64,000 bases of DNA from TWA4 sp034086685. GTDB taxonomy: Bacteria; Bacillota; Clostridia; Lachnospirales; Lachnospiraceae. The notes below the pieces were generated by a model, which saw nothing but the letters and a program-made list of their open reading frames with translations, was not told the DNA's origin and made no database searches. The stretch covers positions 1 to 64,000 of the forward strand of contig JAXDZY010000005.1 in the NCBI GenBank assembly GCA_034086685.1. The letters are read 5' to 3'. A program made the position numbers and the translations under genes. This document shows positions 43,732-52,377 of this stretch, piece by piece (position 1 is the stretch's first letter; each line of letters opens with the position of its first letter).

Positions 43732-45328
43732 ATCTCCGGAGGAACTGGCAGGAATTCCGACTGCGGCAGAATTAAGTGCACTTGCCAATGAGCTTTTTCC
43801 GGATCTTGCCGGTGATTTTCAGCAGGCAGGTGTTGATGTCCGTCCTGAAGTGTGTGCAGAGGGAATTGACAGTTTTGTAAGCAAAGGAGATACCTCCGTT
43901 TTTTACCGGGCAGCAGGGAAAGCAGCCGGGTTTGACTGGGAGCATCCCTTTGGTACGAATCCGGAAGCAGTGAGCTATACTCCTGCTGTATTATCACAGG
44001 AGCAGGCGAAACAGAAGGCACGCCGGATCGATGTTCCCACATCTCTGAACGGTGATCAGTCAGAAAGACCTGGCGAAAACAAAACGGCAGGTACTGCGCG
44101 GAATGATTCCATCGTGATTGGAAGCAGAACACTGGCACAGATTCGGTCGGATTTTCCAATTCTCTCGGAGACCATCAACGGTAATCCCCTGGTATGGCTG
44201 GATAATGGTGCAACGACCCAGAGACCCCGTGCGGTGATCGACAGGCTGAGTTATTACTATGAACATGAGAATTCCAATGTACACCGCGGAGCGCATACAC
44301 TTGCAGCCAGATCCACCGATGCATATGAAAATGCAAGGGAGACGGTCAGAAAGTTTATCGGAGCACCCTCTGCCAATGAAATTATATTTGTTCGTGGAAC
44401 AACGGAAGCGATAAATCTTGTGGCGAATGCCTACGTGAAACCTCTGCTTCAGCCGGGAGATGAGATTATTTTATCAATTCTGGAGCATCATGCCAATATC
44501 GTTCCATGGCAGCTGGTGGCAGAGGAAACAGGAGCCGTCATCAAGGTGATTCCCTGTGACGAAACGGGTCAGCTCAGGCTTCACGAGTATGAAAAGCTTT
44601 TCACGAAGCGGACAAAATTTGTATCTGTTACTCATGTGTCCAATGTTCTGGGTACGGTGACGCCGGTGGAAGAGCTTGTGGCAATTGCCCATCGGCACGG
44701 CGTTCCGATTCTGATCGACGGAGCGCAGTCCATAGCTCATATTCCGGTTAACGTATCGGCTTTGGATGCAGATTTCTTTGTCTTTTCAGGACACAAGGTG
44801 TTTGCACCGACAGGAATCGGAGTGGTTTACGGGAAAAAAGAACTTCTGGAAGCTGCAAAACCGTATCACGGGGGCGGAAATATGATTGCGGATGTGACTT
44901 TTGAGCGGACGATTTACAACCCGGCACCCAATAAATTTGAGGCGGGTACGGGAAGCATTGCAGATGCAGTGGGACTGGGAGCGGCACTGGAATATTTATC
45001 AGGTATCGGTATGGCAGCCGTCAACCAGTGGGAACATGAACTGCTGCAGTATGCCATGAAAGAAATGAAAACGGTGAAAGGACTTCATCTGATCGGTACA
45101 GCACAAAATAAAGCGTCTGTTCTTTCGTTTAAGCTGGATGGATATGCAGATGAAGAGGTTGGAAACAGACTGAACAGCTACGGAATCGCTGTCCGTACCG
45201 GACATCACTGTGCACAGCCGGTACTGAGACATTTCGGGTATGAAAGTTCTGTCCGTCCCACATTGGCACTGTATAATTCTCCTGATGATATCGATGCTCT
45301 TGTCAGGGTACTGAAGACATTTGCCTGA
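43718..45328 (+). CDS. Encapsulated cysteine desulfurase with cargo-loading N-terminal domain
   Basis: 536 residues. ATG 43718 has GAGGTAGG eight bases upstream and overlaps the encapsulin gene by 14 bases. Residues 1-138 are a low-complexity, partly disordered extension (AAELSALANELFPDLAGDF, FYRAAGKAAGFDWEHPFGT), the type that targets cargo into family 2A shells. Residues 139-536 are a SufS-like desulfurase with DNGATTQRP, the PLP lysine in FSGHKVFAPTG and the active cysteine in RTGHHCAQP. It removes sulfur from cysteine inside the shell, where persulfide or elemental sulfur may be stored. Confidence 0.92.
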   Translation: MTMTKSPEELAGIPTAAELSALANELFPDLAGDFQQAGVDVRPEVCAEGIDSFVSKGDTSVFYRAAGKAAGFDWEHPFGTNPEAVSYTPAVLSQEQAKQKARRIDVPTSLNGDQSERPGENKTAGTARNDSIVIGSRTLAQIRSDFPILSETINGNPLVWLDNGATTQRPRAVIDRLSYYYEHENSNVHRGAHTLAARSTDAYENARETVRKFIGAPSANEIIFVRGTTEAINLVANAYVKPLLQPGDEIILSILEHHANIVPWQLVAEETGAVIKVIPCDETGQLRLHEYEKLFTKRTKFVSVTHVSNVLGTVTPVEELVAIAHRHGVPILIDGAQSIAHIPVNVSALDADFFVFSGHKVFAPTGIGVVYGKKELLEAAKPYHGGGNMIADVTFERTIYNPAPNKFEAGTGSIADAVGLGAALEYLSGIGMAAVNQWEHELLQYAMKEMKTVKGLHLIGTAQNKASVLSFKLDGYADEEVGNRLNSYGIAVRTGHHCAQPVLRHFGYESSVRPTLALYNSPDDIDALVRVLKTFA

Positions 45329-45371
45329 GCAGGAAACACTTGTCTGAGCAGGAAACATTTGCCCGAGCAGG
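45321..45371 (+). repeat. 19-bp tandem repeat at the 3-prime end of the desulfurase gene
   Basis: TTGCCTGAGCAGGAAACAC is followed by TTGTCTGAGCAGGAAACAT and a partial third copy, TTGCCCGAGCAGG. The first copy contains the TGA stop, so slippage has duplicated the end of the gene plus spacer. The product is unaffected. Confidence 0.8.
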
Positions 45372-45406
45372 CAGAAAATAGATTAAAATGTGCAAAATGG
45401 TTTAAA

Positions 45407-45446
45407 ATATGCAGAATCGGCGTTTTTCGGTTCTGCATATTTTTTA
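45407..45446 (+). terminator. Terminator between the desulfurase and cysE genes
   Basis: ATATGCAGAA and TTCTGCATAT form a 10-bp stem followed by a T run. Serine acetyltransferase, 61 bases later, needs either readthrough or its own promoter, which was not identified. Confidence 0.8.
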
Positions 45447-45507
45447 AGAAAGAATATAAAACTGAAGGTATTGGAAATTAAAAAATCCGGAAAGGAAAAA
45501 ATCAAGG

Positions 45508-46467
45508 ATGAATGAAGTAATTGTGGAAAAGGAAATCGAGGAGATTGTTGAAACAATTCTTATAGATTATGACAATGGAAAAACAATTGATGCAGTCGAT
45601 ATTTACAACAAGCCGGACAAAGGTGAGGTGAGAGATCTGGTGCAGGGAATTCTGCAGATTATATTCCCGGGATATTTCAGAGACCGTTCCTATAAAATCT
45701 ACAATCCGAGAAACAGTTTCGCCGTATTGATGGAAGACGTTTTTTATCATCTGAATAAGCAGGTGGTTCTGGCTCTGGATTTCTGCAGGCAGAAGAATCA
45801 GCATGAGCCTGAGGAAAAGAAAAAACTCAGCTATGAAATCTGCAAGGAATTTTTCAGAAGAATCCCGAGAATCCGAGAGTATATTGAAACTGATCTGCAG
45901 GCTGCTTTTGACGGAGACCCGGCAGCAGGCTGCAAAGAAGAAATCATACTTGCCTATCCGGGTATTATGGCATCCAGCGTGAACCGGATTGCCCATGAGC
46001 TTTATCTTCTGAAAGTTCCGGTACTGCCGCGGATCATGACCGAATATGCCCATTCGGAAACGGGAATCGATATCCATCCGGGTGCATCGATTGGAAAGTA
46101 TTTTTTTATCGATCATGGAACAGGTGTGGTAATTGGTGAAACCGCTGTAATCGGTGAAAATGTAAAAATATATCAGGGGGTAACCATTGGAGCACTCTCC
46201 ACAAGAGGCGGACAGAAGCTGTCAGGAGTCAAGCGTCATCCCACTATTGAGGATAATGTTACCATTTATGCAGGGGCTTCTGTCCTTGGCGGGGATACGG
46301 TAATTGGCAGAAACGCGGTAATCGGGGGTAATGCGTTTATCACCGCTTCCATTCCGGCGGACACCAGAGTGAGCATTAAAAATCAGGAGCTGGAATATAA
46401 GGCAGGAAAAAGCAGCAGGAAAGCAGAGGAGGTTCAGCAAAGCGATGCGTGGTATTACATCATATGA
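45508..46467 (+). CDS. cysE: Serine O-acetyltransferase (EpsC type)
   Basis: 319 residues. A helical N-terminal domain (about 1-190) is followed by a left-handed beta-helix with IDIHPGASIGKYFFIDHGTG, VVIGETAVIGENVKIYQGVT and TIEDNVTIYAGASVLGG. This is the long EpsC form found with family 2A encapsulin loci. It makes O-acetylserine for cysteine synthase, so cysteine can be formed and then desulfurised in the shell. GGAAAGG precedes the ATG. larE overlaps its 3-prime end. Confidence 0.92.
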   Translation: MNEVIVEKEIEEIVETILIDYDNGKTIDAVDIYNKPDKGEVRDLVQGILQIIFPGYFRDRSYKIYNPRNSFAVLMEDVFYHLNKQVVLALDFCRQKNQHEPEEKKKLSYEICKEFFRRIPRIREYIETDLQAAFDGDPAAGCKEEIILAYPGIMASSVNRIAHELYLLKVPVLPRIMTEYAHSETGIDIHPGASIGKYFFIDHGTGVVIGETAVIGENVKIYQGVTIGALSTRGGQKLSGVKRHPTIEDNVTIYAGASVLGGDTVIGRNAVIGGNAFITASIPADTRVSIKNQELEYKAGKSSRKAEEVQQSDAWYYII

Positions 46468-47302
46468 TATGGACACGGCGACACAGGAGCAGAAAGCAAA
46501 GCTGGAGAAATTAAAGCAGTATCTTGGGACATTTGAAAGTGCTGCAATTGCCTTTTCCGGAGGAGTAGATTCTACATTTCTTCTGAAAACAGCTCATGAT
46601 GTGCTGGGGGAAAGATGTCTTGCAGTCACAGCAAAATCCTGTTCTTTTCCTGAGCGGGAACTGGAGGAAGCAAAAGCATTTTGTCTGAAAGAGGGAATAC
46701 GCCATATAATTGTGGAATCAGAAGAGCTTGAGATTGAAGGATTTTCTCATAATCCCAAAAACCGATGCTATCTGTGTAAAAGAGAGCTGTTTGAGAAAAT
46801 AGGGAAAATTGCAGAAAAAGAAGGGATTGCCGTTATTGCGGAAGGCTCCAATCAGGATGACAACGGAGATTACCGGCCGGGCCTTCTGGCAGTGGCGGAG
46901 CTTGGGATAAAGAGTCCGCTTCGGGTCTGTAATCTGGATAAGAAGGATATTCGGGCATTATCGAAAGAATTGGGGCTGCCTACGTGGAATAAACAGTCAT
47001 TTGCCTGTTTGTCCTCCAGATTTGTTTACGGTGAGACGATTACAAGAGAGAAATTATCCATGGTGGACAGGGCTGAGCAGCTTCTGCTGGACCTGGGCTT
47101 TCACCAGGTGAGAGTGCGGATTCATGACAGGCTTTCCAGAATCGAGATTCTGCCGGAAGAATTTGATAAAATCATGAAGGAAGATATACGAAAAGAAATC
47201 AATGGCCGCTTTAAGGAACTTGGTTTTACCTATGTGACGCTGGATCTTTTGGGATATCGTACAGGAAGCATGAACAATTTCGAGTATAAAGAAAAGATAT
47301 GA
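46445..47302 (+). CDS. larE: LarE-like ATP-dependent sulfur transferase
   Basis: 285 residues from ATG 46445 (GGAGG 12 bases upstream); ATG 46469 is an alternative. AAIAFSGGVDSTFLLKTAHD is the PP-loop, CYLCKR follows, and QSFACLSSRFVYGE carries the cysteine equivalent to the sacrificial Cys176 of Lactobacillus LarE. LarE thiolates the nickel-pincer cofactor precursor of lactate racemase. No larA, larB or larC lies in the window, so it may donate sulfur to something else here. It overlaps cysE by 23 bases. Confidence 0.85.
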   Translation: MRGITSYDMDTATQEQKAKLEKLKQYLGTFESAAIAFSGGVDSTFLLKTAHDVLGERCLAVTAKSCSFPERELEEAKAFCLKEGIRHIIVESEELEIEGFSHNPKNRCYLCKRELFEKIGKIAEKEGIAVIAEGSNQDDNGDYRPGLLAVAELGIKSPLRVCNLDKKDIRALSKELGLPTWNKQSFACLSSRFVYGETITREKLSMVDRAEQLLLDLGFHQVRVRIHDRLSRIEILPEEFDKIMKEDIRKEINGRFKELGFTYVTLDLLGYRTGSMNNFEYKEKI

Positions 47303-47321
47303 ATTTTGTCTGACAATTTTC

Positions 47322-47352
47322 CTATGGAAAAAGTAAAACATATTATCCATAG
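47322..47352 (+). promoter_or_regulatory. Operator/promoter of the thioredoxin-arylsulfotransferase unit
   Basis: CTATGGA, 17 bases, TCCATAG is a perfect inverted repeat enclosing most of the -10 element TATTAT (47341-47346). The same layout occurs at 39373-39403 before the serine transporter. The central sequences are also alike (AAAnTAAAnCATAT). Confidence 0.7.
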
Positions 47353-47408
47353 ATATTAACTGGGAAAAGGGCTATAAATATGCAAAACACAACAGGAGAA
47401 AACAGGAT

Positions 47409-47732
47409 ATGATAAAAGAACTGGATTATGCGGGGTACGAAGAGATTCTTAATGGGAATGTACCGGCCGTCATAGAATTTTATTCTCAGACCTGTCCTCA
47501 TTGTAAACGGACAGAAGCAGGTCTTAAAGAACTGGCTGATGAACAGGATGCGGTTGTTTTTGCAAAATGTAATATTGAATCGGAACCGGCGCTTGTTGGC
47601 AGACTGGATATTCAGACGCTGCCGACGCTTCTCTTTATACAGGGGGGTCAGATTCGGAATCGGAAGACCGGTTTTACACATAAATTGATTCTTCAGGAAG
47701 AAATCCGTAAACTAACGGAAAGAAATCGGTAA
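47409..47732 (+). CDS. Thioredoxin-like protein (CPHC active site)
   Basis: 107 residues, thioredoxin fold: AVIEFYSQTCPHCKRTEAGL with CPHC active site (as in DsbA, a more oxidising motif than CGPC), and cis-proline loop TLPTLLFIQGG. No signal peptide, so it is cytosolic. AACAGGA precedes the ATG. First gene of the transcript with the arylsulfotransferase and sulfonate-type ABC genes. It may be reduced by the TrxB-like protein at 52378. Confidence 0.88.
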   Translation: MIKELDYAGYEEILNGNVPAVIEFYSQTCPHCKRTEAGLKELADEQDAVVFAKCNIESEPALVGRLDIQTLPTLLFIQGGQIRNRKTGFTHKLILQEEIRKLTERNR

Positions 47733-47799
47733 AGAAATCAGAAAAGATATCAATCGGACAGATACTGCGCAGAAAAAGATAACAGGGAGGTTGAAAATA

Positions 47800-49293
47800 A
47801 TGGGTTATCCTACTGTATTTCCCACAGGTACATTGAGATATGATAAAGAGAAAGCATGGAATGGTTATACATTGTTTCCTTCGAGCCGCGGCGCGCTGCT
47901 GATCGACATGAACGGCAATGAAGTACAGCGCTGGGCAGGTCTGGGAGGCTTTCCAAACAAGCTGCTGCCGGGAGGCTATGTGATGGGCACCAGCGGGACG
48001 AGAAACAGCAAATACGCTTACCAGGATCAGCTGGATCTGATCCAGGTGGACTGGGACGGCAATATTGTCTGGAAATTTGATCGGACAGAGCTGGTGGCAG
48101 ATCCCGGAAAGGAGCCTCAGTGGCAGGCAAGACAGCATCATGATTTCCAGAGAGAAGGCTCCTCTGTAGGTTATTATGCACCGGGTGCAGAGCCGCGTAC
48201 GGATGGCGGAAAGACGCTGCTTCTCACACATGAGAACCTGTATAATCATGATATTACTGATAAACTGCTGATTGATGACAAGATTATTGAAGTGGACTGG
48301 GAGGGCAATATTCTCTGGAGCTGGAGAGCCAGCGACCATTTTGATGAGCTGGGATTTGATGAGGCTGCGAAAAATGTGCTGTTCCGGAATCCGGGACTCC
48401 ATGGCGAGGCCGGCGGCGACTGGATGCACATTAACAGTATTTCCACACTGGGCCCCAATCACTGGTATGAGGAAGGTGATGAACGTTTCCATCCGGATAA
48501 TATTATCTTTGATGCCAGAAATGCCAATATTCTGGCGATTATCAGCAAAGAGACAGGAAAGATCGTATGGCGTGTCGGCCCTGATTACAATGAAAATGAG
48601 GCTACAAAGAAACTGGGATGGATCATCGGCCAGCATCATTTACATATGATTCCCAGAGGGCTTCCCGGGGAAGGGAATCTTCTGGTGTTCGATAACGGCG
48701 GCTATGGAGGGTACGGCAATCCCAATCCGGGTTCCCCGACAGGCAACAATAATGCGCTGCGTGATTATACCAGGGTTCTCGAATTCAATCCGGTAACACT
48801 GGAAATCGTATGGCAGTATACCCCTCTGGAAGCGGGCTTTCTGCTTTTTACGGATGCTTCCAAGTTTTACAGTTCCTATATCAGTGCCGCACAGAGGCTG
48901 CCCAATGGCAATACACTGATTACAGAAGGCTCTGACGGACATCTTCTGGAAGTAACACCGGAACATGAAATCGTATGGGAATACATTAATCCCTATTTTA
49001 ACCGGATTGCGGGAAAATTCACCAACAACATGATCTATCGTGCTTACCGGGTTCCCTATGAATGGGTTCCTCAGCTGGAACGTCCGCAGGAAATTTCCAT
49101 TGAACCTGTGGATGTGGAAACCTTCCGTGTACCGGGTTCACCGGTGGGCAAAGGAAAAGGAAAGACAACGATCATCGAAGGTATTGATCCGGAGCGGAGT
49201 CCAATGACCGGAAGTCAGGATAAAGAAGAGGATGAAGATGTACAGATCGATTTCTGTGTGGCATCCGTAAAGAAAAGTGAGCTGGAAAAATAA
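47800..49293 (+). CDS. Arylsulfotransferase (ASST) family protein
   Basis: 497 residues from ATG 47800 (GGGAGG nine bases upstream). Beta-propeller repeats recur as VDWDGNIVWKFD, VDWEGNILWSWRASDHFDE, ETGKIVWRVG and LEIVWQYTPLEAG, with GQHHLHMIPRGLPGEGNLLV in the active region. The family moves sulfate from aryl sulfate esters to phenolic acceptors without PAPS. E. coli ASST is periplasmic, but this one has no signal peptide and so should act in the cytosol, perhaps on compounds brought in by the ABC importer encoded next. The final 40 residues are acidic and possibly disordered. Confidence 0.88.
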   Translation: MGYPTVFPTGTLRYDKEKAWNGYTLFPSSRGALLIDMNGNEVQRWAGLGGFPNKLLPGGYVMGTSGTRNSKYAYQDQLDLIQVDWDGNIVWKFDRTELVADPGKEPQWQARQHHDFQREGSSVGYYAPGAEPRTDGGKTLLLTHENLYNHDITDKLLIDDKIIEVDWEGNILWSWRASDHFDELGFDEAAKNVLFRNPGLHGEAGGDWMHINSISTLGPNHWYEEGDERFHPDNIIFDARNANILAIISKETGKIVWRVGPDYNENEATKKLGWIIGQHHLHMIPRGLPGEGNLLVFDNGGYGGYGNPNPGSPTGNNNALRDYTRVLEFNPVTLEIVWQYTPLEAGFLLFTDASKFYSSYISAAQRLPNGNTLITEGSDGHLLEVTPEHEIVWEYINPYFNRIAGKFTNNMIYRAYRVPYEWVPQLERPQEISIEPVDVETFRVPGSPVGKGKGKTTIIEGIDPERSPMTGSQDKEEDEDVQIDFCVASVKKSELEK

Positions 49294-49378
49294 TAAACAG
49301 GGAAAAGCAGAGAAAACGAATAATAGGCGAAAAGTCATAATCTGTAAATAAATGACAGATTGCAGGAGGAAAAAGACT

Positions 49379-50395
49379 ATGAGAAAAATATTGGCTTTAC
49401 TTACATCACTGGTACTGGTATTATCCGCTGCGGCCTGCGGAAATACCGGTGCATCAGATGAAACGAAGACACAGGAAAATTCACAGGAACTCACAAAAGT
49501 ACGGGTTGCCATTATGACCGGCGGTGCTTCCCACTGGTATGCGGTGATCGGCAGAGATGCAGGTATTTTTGAAAAGCATGGGATTGAAGTGGAGATTACG
49601 GAATTTGCAGCCGGTATCAATACGGTAGATGCTGTTGTAACCGGGCAGGCGGATTTCGGCAATCTGGCTGATTATGCATGTATCAATCGAATCGGAAGTA
49701 CTCAGGAGAATACCAATCTTGTTGTTGTGGACCGGCTGAGTACCAGTAAAGGGACCAGCAACGGCGGTTTGTACGTCAGCGATGACATCAAATCCCTGAG
49801 CGATCTTGCAGGGAAAGGATTTGCAACTCAGGCAGGAACCGTGTGGGATTACTGGGTGGCAAAAACCTATGAAAAGGCAGGAATCAAAGAAGCAGATCAG
49901 AATATCCTGAATGTGGACAGCCCGGCTTCAGCAGTGGCACTCATGATTTCCGGAGAGGCATCCGCATTCTGGGCAAGCGGTACCAATGCAGCAAAGCTGG
50001 AGGATGCAGGTTTTCATACTCTTCTGACGCTGGATGATCTGGGACTTTACACTGATGCATACTATATTTCCACCAGTGATTTTCTTGAAAAAAATGAAGC
50101 AGTTGCGGAGGAGTTTATTAAGGCACAGAAGGAAACAGCAGACTGGATTTATGCAAATGAGGATGAAGCAGCGGCAATCTTTGAAAAAGCGGCCGGTACA
50201 ACGCAGGAACAGTTCCACAGCGATCTGGCTGCTACGCAGCTTGTAACTGATTTTACACAGGAAACTCTGGATCATCTGAACGATATCAAATCGTGGGCCG
50301 TAGAAAACGGACGTTTTGCAGATTACGATGTCCTGAAATTCTCTGATTTTACCGCTCTGAAAGCCGTTTATCCTGACTCTGTTACAGTGAAATAA
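49379..50395 (+). CDS. Sulfonate/nitrate-type substrate-binding lipoprotein (SsuA/NMT1-like)
   Basis: 338 residues. The signal peptide and lipobox LSAAAC place Cys20 as the lipidated residue. The mature domain has VRVAIMTGGASHWYAVIGRD, GIFEKHGIEVEITEFAAGIN and AVVTGQADFGNLADYA, the pattern of NMT1/SsuA-like binding proteins for sulfonates, taurine or related compounds. AGGAGG precedes the ATG. Together with the following ATPase and permease it forms a complete importer, whose substrate may be the sulfate ester or sulfonate used by the arylsulfotransferase. Confidence 0.88.
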   Translation: MRKILALLTSLVLVLSAAACGNTGASDETKTQENSQELTKVRVAIMTGGASHWYAVIGRDAGIFEKHGIEVEITEFAAGINTVDAVVTGQADFGNLADYACINRIGSTQENTNLVVVDRLSTSKGTSNGGLYVSDDIKSLSDLAGKGFATQAGTVWDYWVAKTYEKAGIKEADQNILNVDSPASAVALMISGEASAFWASGTNAAKLEDAGFHTLLTLDDLGLYTDAYYISTSDFLEKNEAVAEEFIKAQKETADWIYANEDEAAAIFEKAAGTTQEQFHSDLAATQLVTDFTQETLDHLNDIKSWAVENGRFADYDVLKFSDFTALKAVYPDSVTVK

Positions 50396-50437
50396 AGGAA
50401 ATCCGGCAGAAAATGATCGGAGAATGTGAGGTATTCT

Positions 50438-51505
50438 ATGTATCTGGAAATGAAACATGTCAATAAATCATTCGGGGATTTTAAGGCATCCGATGATGTG
50501 TCATTCGGGATCGAACAGGGAAAACTGGTTGCTCTGCTTGGTCCCAGCGGCAGCGGCAAAACGACGATTCTGAGGATTCTTGCCGGGCTCGAGCATCAGG
50601 ATGATGGGGATATTTACATCGGTGGAAAGCTGGTTAACGATATATCGGTGAAAGACCGCGGTATCGGTTTTGTATTTCAGAATTATGCCTTATTTCCCTA
50701 TCTGACAGTGTATGACAATATTGCATACGGTATGAAGCTGCGGAAAAAAAGCAGAGAGGAAATCCGTTCAAAGGTAGAAGAACTGCTGGAACTGGTAGGT
50801 CTTCCGGGGCTCGGTTCGCGATTTCCGGATCAGCTCTCGGGAGGACAGCGGCAGAGAGTGGCCTTTGCCAGAGCACTGGCAACGGAACCCGGGGTTCTCC
50901 TGCTGGACGAACCGTTTGCTGCCATTGACGCAAAAGTGCGCAAGGAACTTCGACGCTGGCTGAAGGATATGATTGAGCAGGTAGGCATTACCAGCATATT
51001 TGTTACCCATGATCAGGAGGAAGCAGTGGAGGTCGCTGATGAGCTGATTATCACCAATGAAGGACGGGTGGAGCAGATCGGCACACCGGTGGATATTTAT
51101 AAAAATCCCAAAACACCTTTTGTGGCACAGTTTATTGGTGAATCTGTTATTCTGAATGATTATGCGTACGAAAAGCTGAGCGGTTTTGGCCGCAGGGAAG
51201 GTGCGGCCAGTGCAGCCATCCGTCCGGAATTCGTGAAAGTAATCGCAGCCGATCAGGAGGCGGAGATTCCCAGTATCTATATGGACGGTGTTATTACTCA
51301 TAAAGAGTTCCGGGGAAGATATACAGAACTGACGGTTCAGATCGATGATATTGAACTGAAAGCGGAACAGCAGATTGATGAAGGAAATCTGAAGAAGGGA
51401 GATGCCGTTAAGGTTATGGTATCCCGGCTGTTTGCTTTTGATTCAGAGCGGGCTTACAATCTGATAAACAGGGGCCTGAAAAATGAAAATATTTACTACA
51501 TCTGA
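50438..51505 (+). CDS. ABC transporter ATPase (CysA/PotA-like with TOBE domain)
   Basis: 355 residues from ATG 50438 (GTGAGG six bases upstream). Walker A GPSGSGKTT, signature LSGGQRQRVAFARALA, Walker B VLLLDEPFAAID and H-loop VTHD are all present. A 110-residue C-terminal regulatory (TOBE) domain follows, as in CysA and PotA. SsuB-type ATPases normally lack it, so this importer combines a sulfate-type ATPase with a sulfonate-type binding protein and permease. It energises uptake with the neighbouring permease. Confidence 0.9.
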   Translation: MYLEMKHVNKSFGDFKASDDVSFGIEQGKLVALLGPSGSGKTTILRILAGLEHQDDGDIYIGGKLVNDISVKDRGIGFVFQNYALFPYLTVYDNIAYGMKLRKKSREEIRSKVEELLELVGLPGLGSRFPDQLSGGQRQRVAFARALATEPGVLLLDEPFAAIDAKVRKELRRWLKDMIEQVGITSIFVTHDQEEAVEVADELIITNEGRVEQIGTPVDIYKNPKTPFVAQFIGESVILNDYAYEKLSGFGRREGAASAAIRPEFVKVIAADQEAEIPSIYMDGVITHKEFRGRYTELTVQIDDIELKAEQQIDEGNLKKGDAVKVMVSRLFAFDSERAYNLINRGLKNENIYYI

Positions 51506-51580
51506 TGGGAAAATGCTGCAGAACCACATGCTGATCCGATCAGAAATGCAGTTATCAAAAACAGCTGTTGAGGAAATGAT

Positions 51581-52348
51581 ATGAAAGAGAAACATAAACT
51601 GATCACAACGATTTTGAAAAGCGGGATTATCACCTGGATTTTACTGCTTGTAATATGGAATTTCGGTGCATTGTTCTATACGGATGATTTTCTTCCGGGT
51701 CCGCTTGTAACCCTGAAAGGTATGGCAGGTCTGATCACGGATGGTACGCTGGAGAAAGATATTATTTTCAGTCTGGCCCGTGTACTGAAGGGATGGCTTC
51801 TGGGACTGCTGTTTGCTATTCCTGCCGGTCTCTGTGTGGGATATTTTAAACCGATAGGCTATGTCATGGAACCGTTTCTGAATTTCTTTCGTTTTATACC
51901 GGCTATTGGATTTATCACTTTGTTTCTGCTGTGGTTTGGTGTAGGGGAGTCTTCCAAGGTTGCACTGATTTTTTATGCAGTCATATTTCCTGTGATGGTC
52001 AACACGATTGCCGGTGTCCGGACAGTGGATCAGTCGCTGATTGAAGCCGCTCAGTCCATGGGAGCCGGACGAAGCAAAATCTTTTTCACAGTAATTCTGC
52101 CGTCTGCCGTACCCAATATATTTACCGGTGTACGTCTGGGACTCAGCGGTGCTATTATCTGTATTGTGGCAGCAGAAATGCTGGCTGCATCGGAAGGAAT
52201 CGGATATCTGATCTATACATCACGGCTGTATTACAGAACGGACTGGATATTTACGGGAATTTTTACGCTGGGAGTCATCGGACTGCTTGCAGATAAGCTG
52301 CTCAGACTGATCGGAAAACATTTTCTGTATCGGTTCGGTGTACGCTGA
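51581..52348 (+). CDS. ABC transporter permease (SsuC/TauC-like)
   Basis: 255 residues with about six transmembrane helices. The EAA loop DQSLIEAAQSMGAGRSKIFF, then TVILPSAVPNIFTGVRLGLS, matches the SsuC/TauC permease family. GAGGAAATG-type spacing gives a good start. It forms a homodimeric channel with the ATPase encoded 75 bases upstream. Confidence 0.9.
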   Translation: MKEKHKLITTILKSGIITWILLLVIWNFGALFYTDDFLPGPLVTLKGMAGLITDGTLEKDIIFSLARVLKGWLLGLLFAIPAGLCVGYFKPIGYVMEPFLNFFRFIPAIGFITLFLLWFGVGESSKVALIFYAVIFPVMVNTIAGVRTVDQSLIEAAQSMGAGRSKIFFTVILPSAVPNIFTGVRLGLSGAIICIVAAEMLAASEGIGYLIYTSRLYYRTDWIFTGIFTLGVIGLLADKLLRLIGKHFLYRFGVR

Positions 52349-52377
52349 CTGGCGGTTATGAAATGGAGAAAATAAAC

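Noticed and set aside
45321..45371. Short tandem repeats as a CRISPR array
   Set aside because: The copies are directly adjacent with no spacers, include a stop codon, and no cas genes are present.
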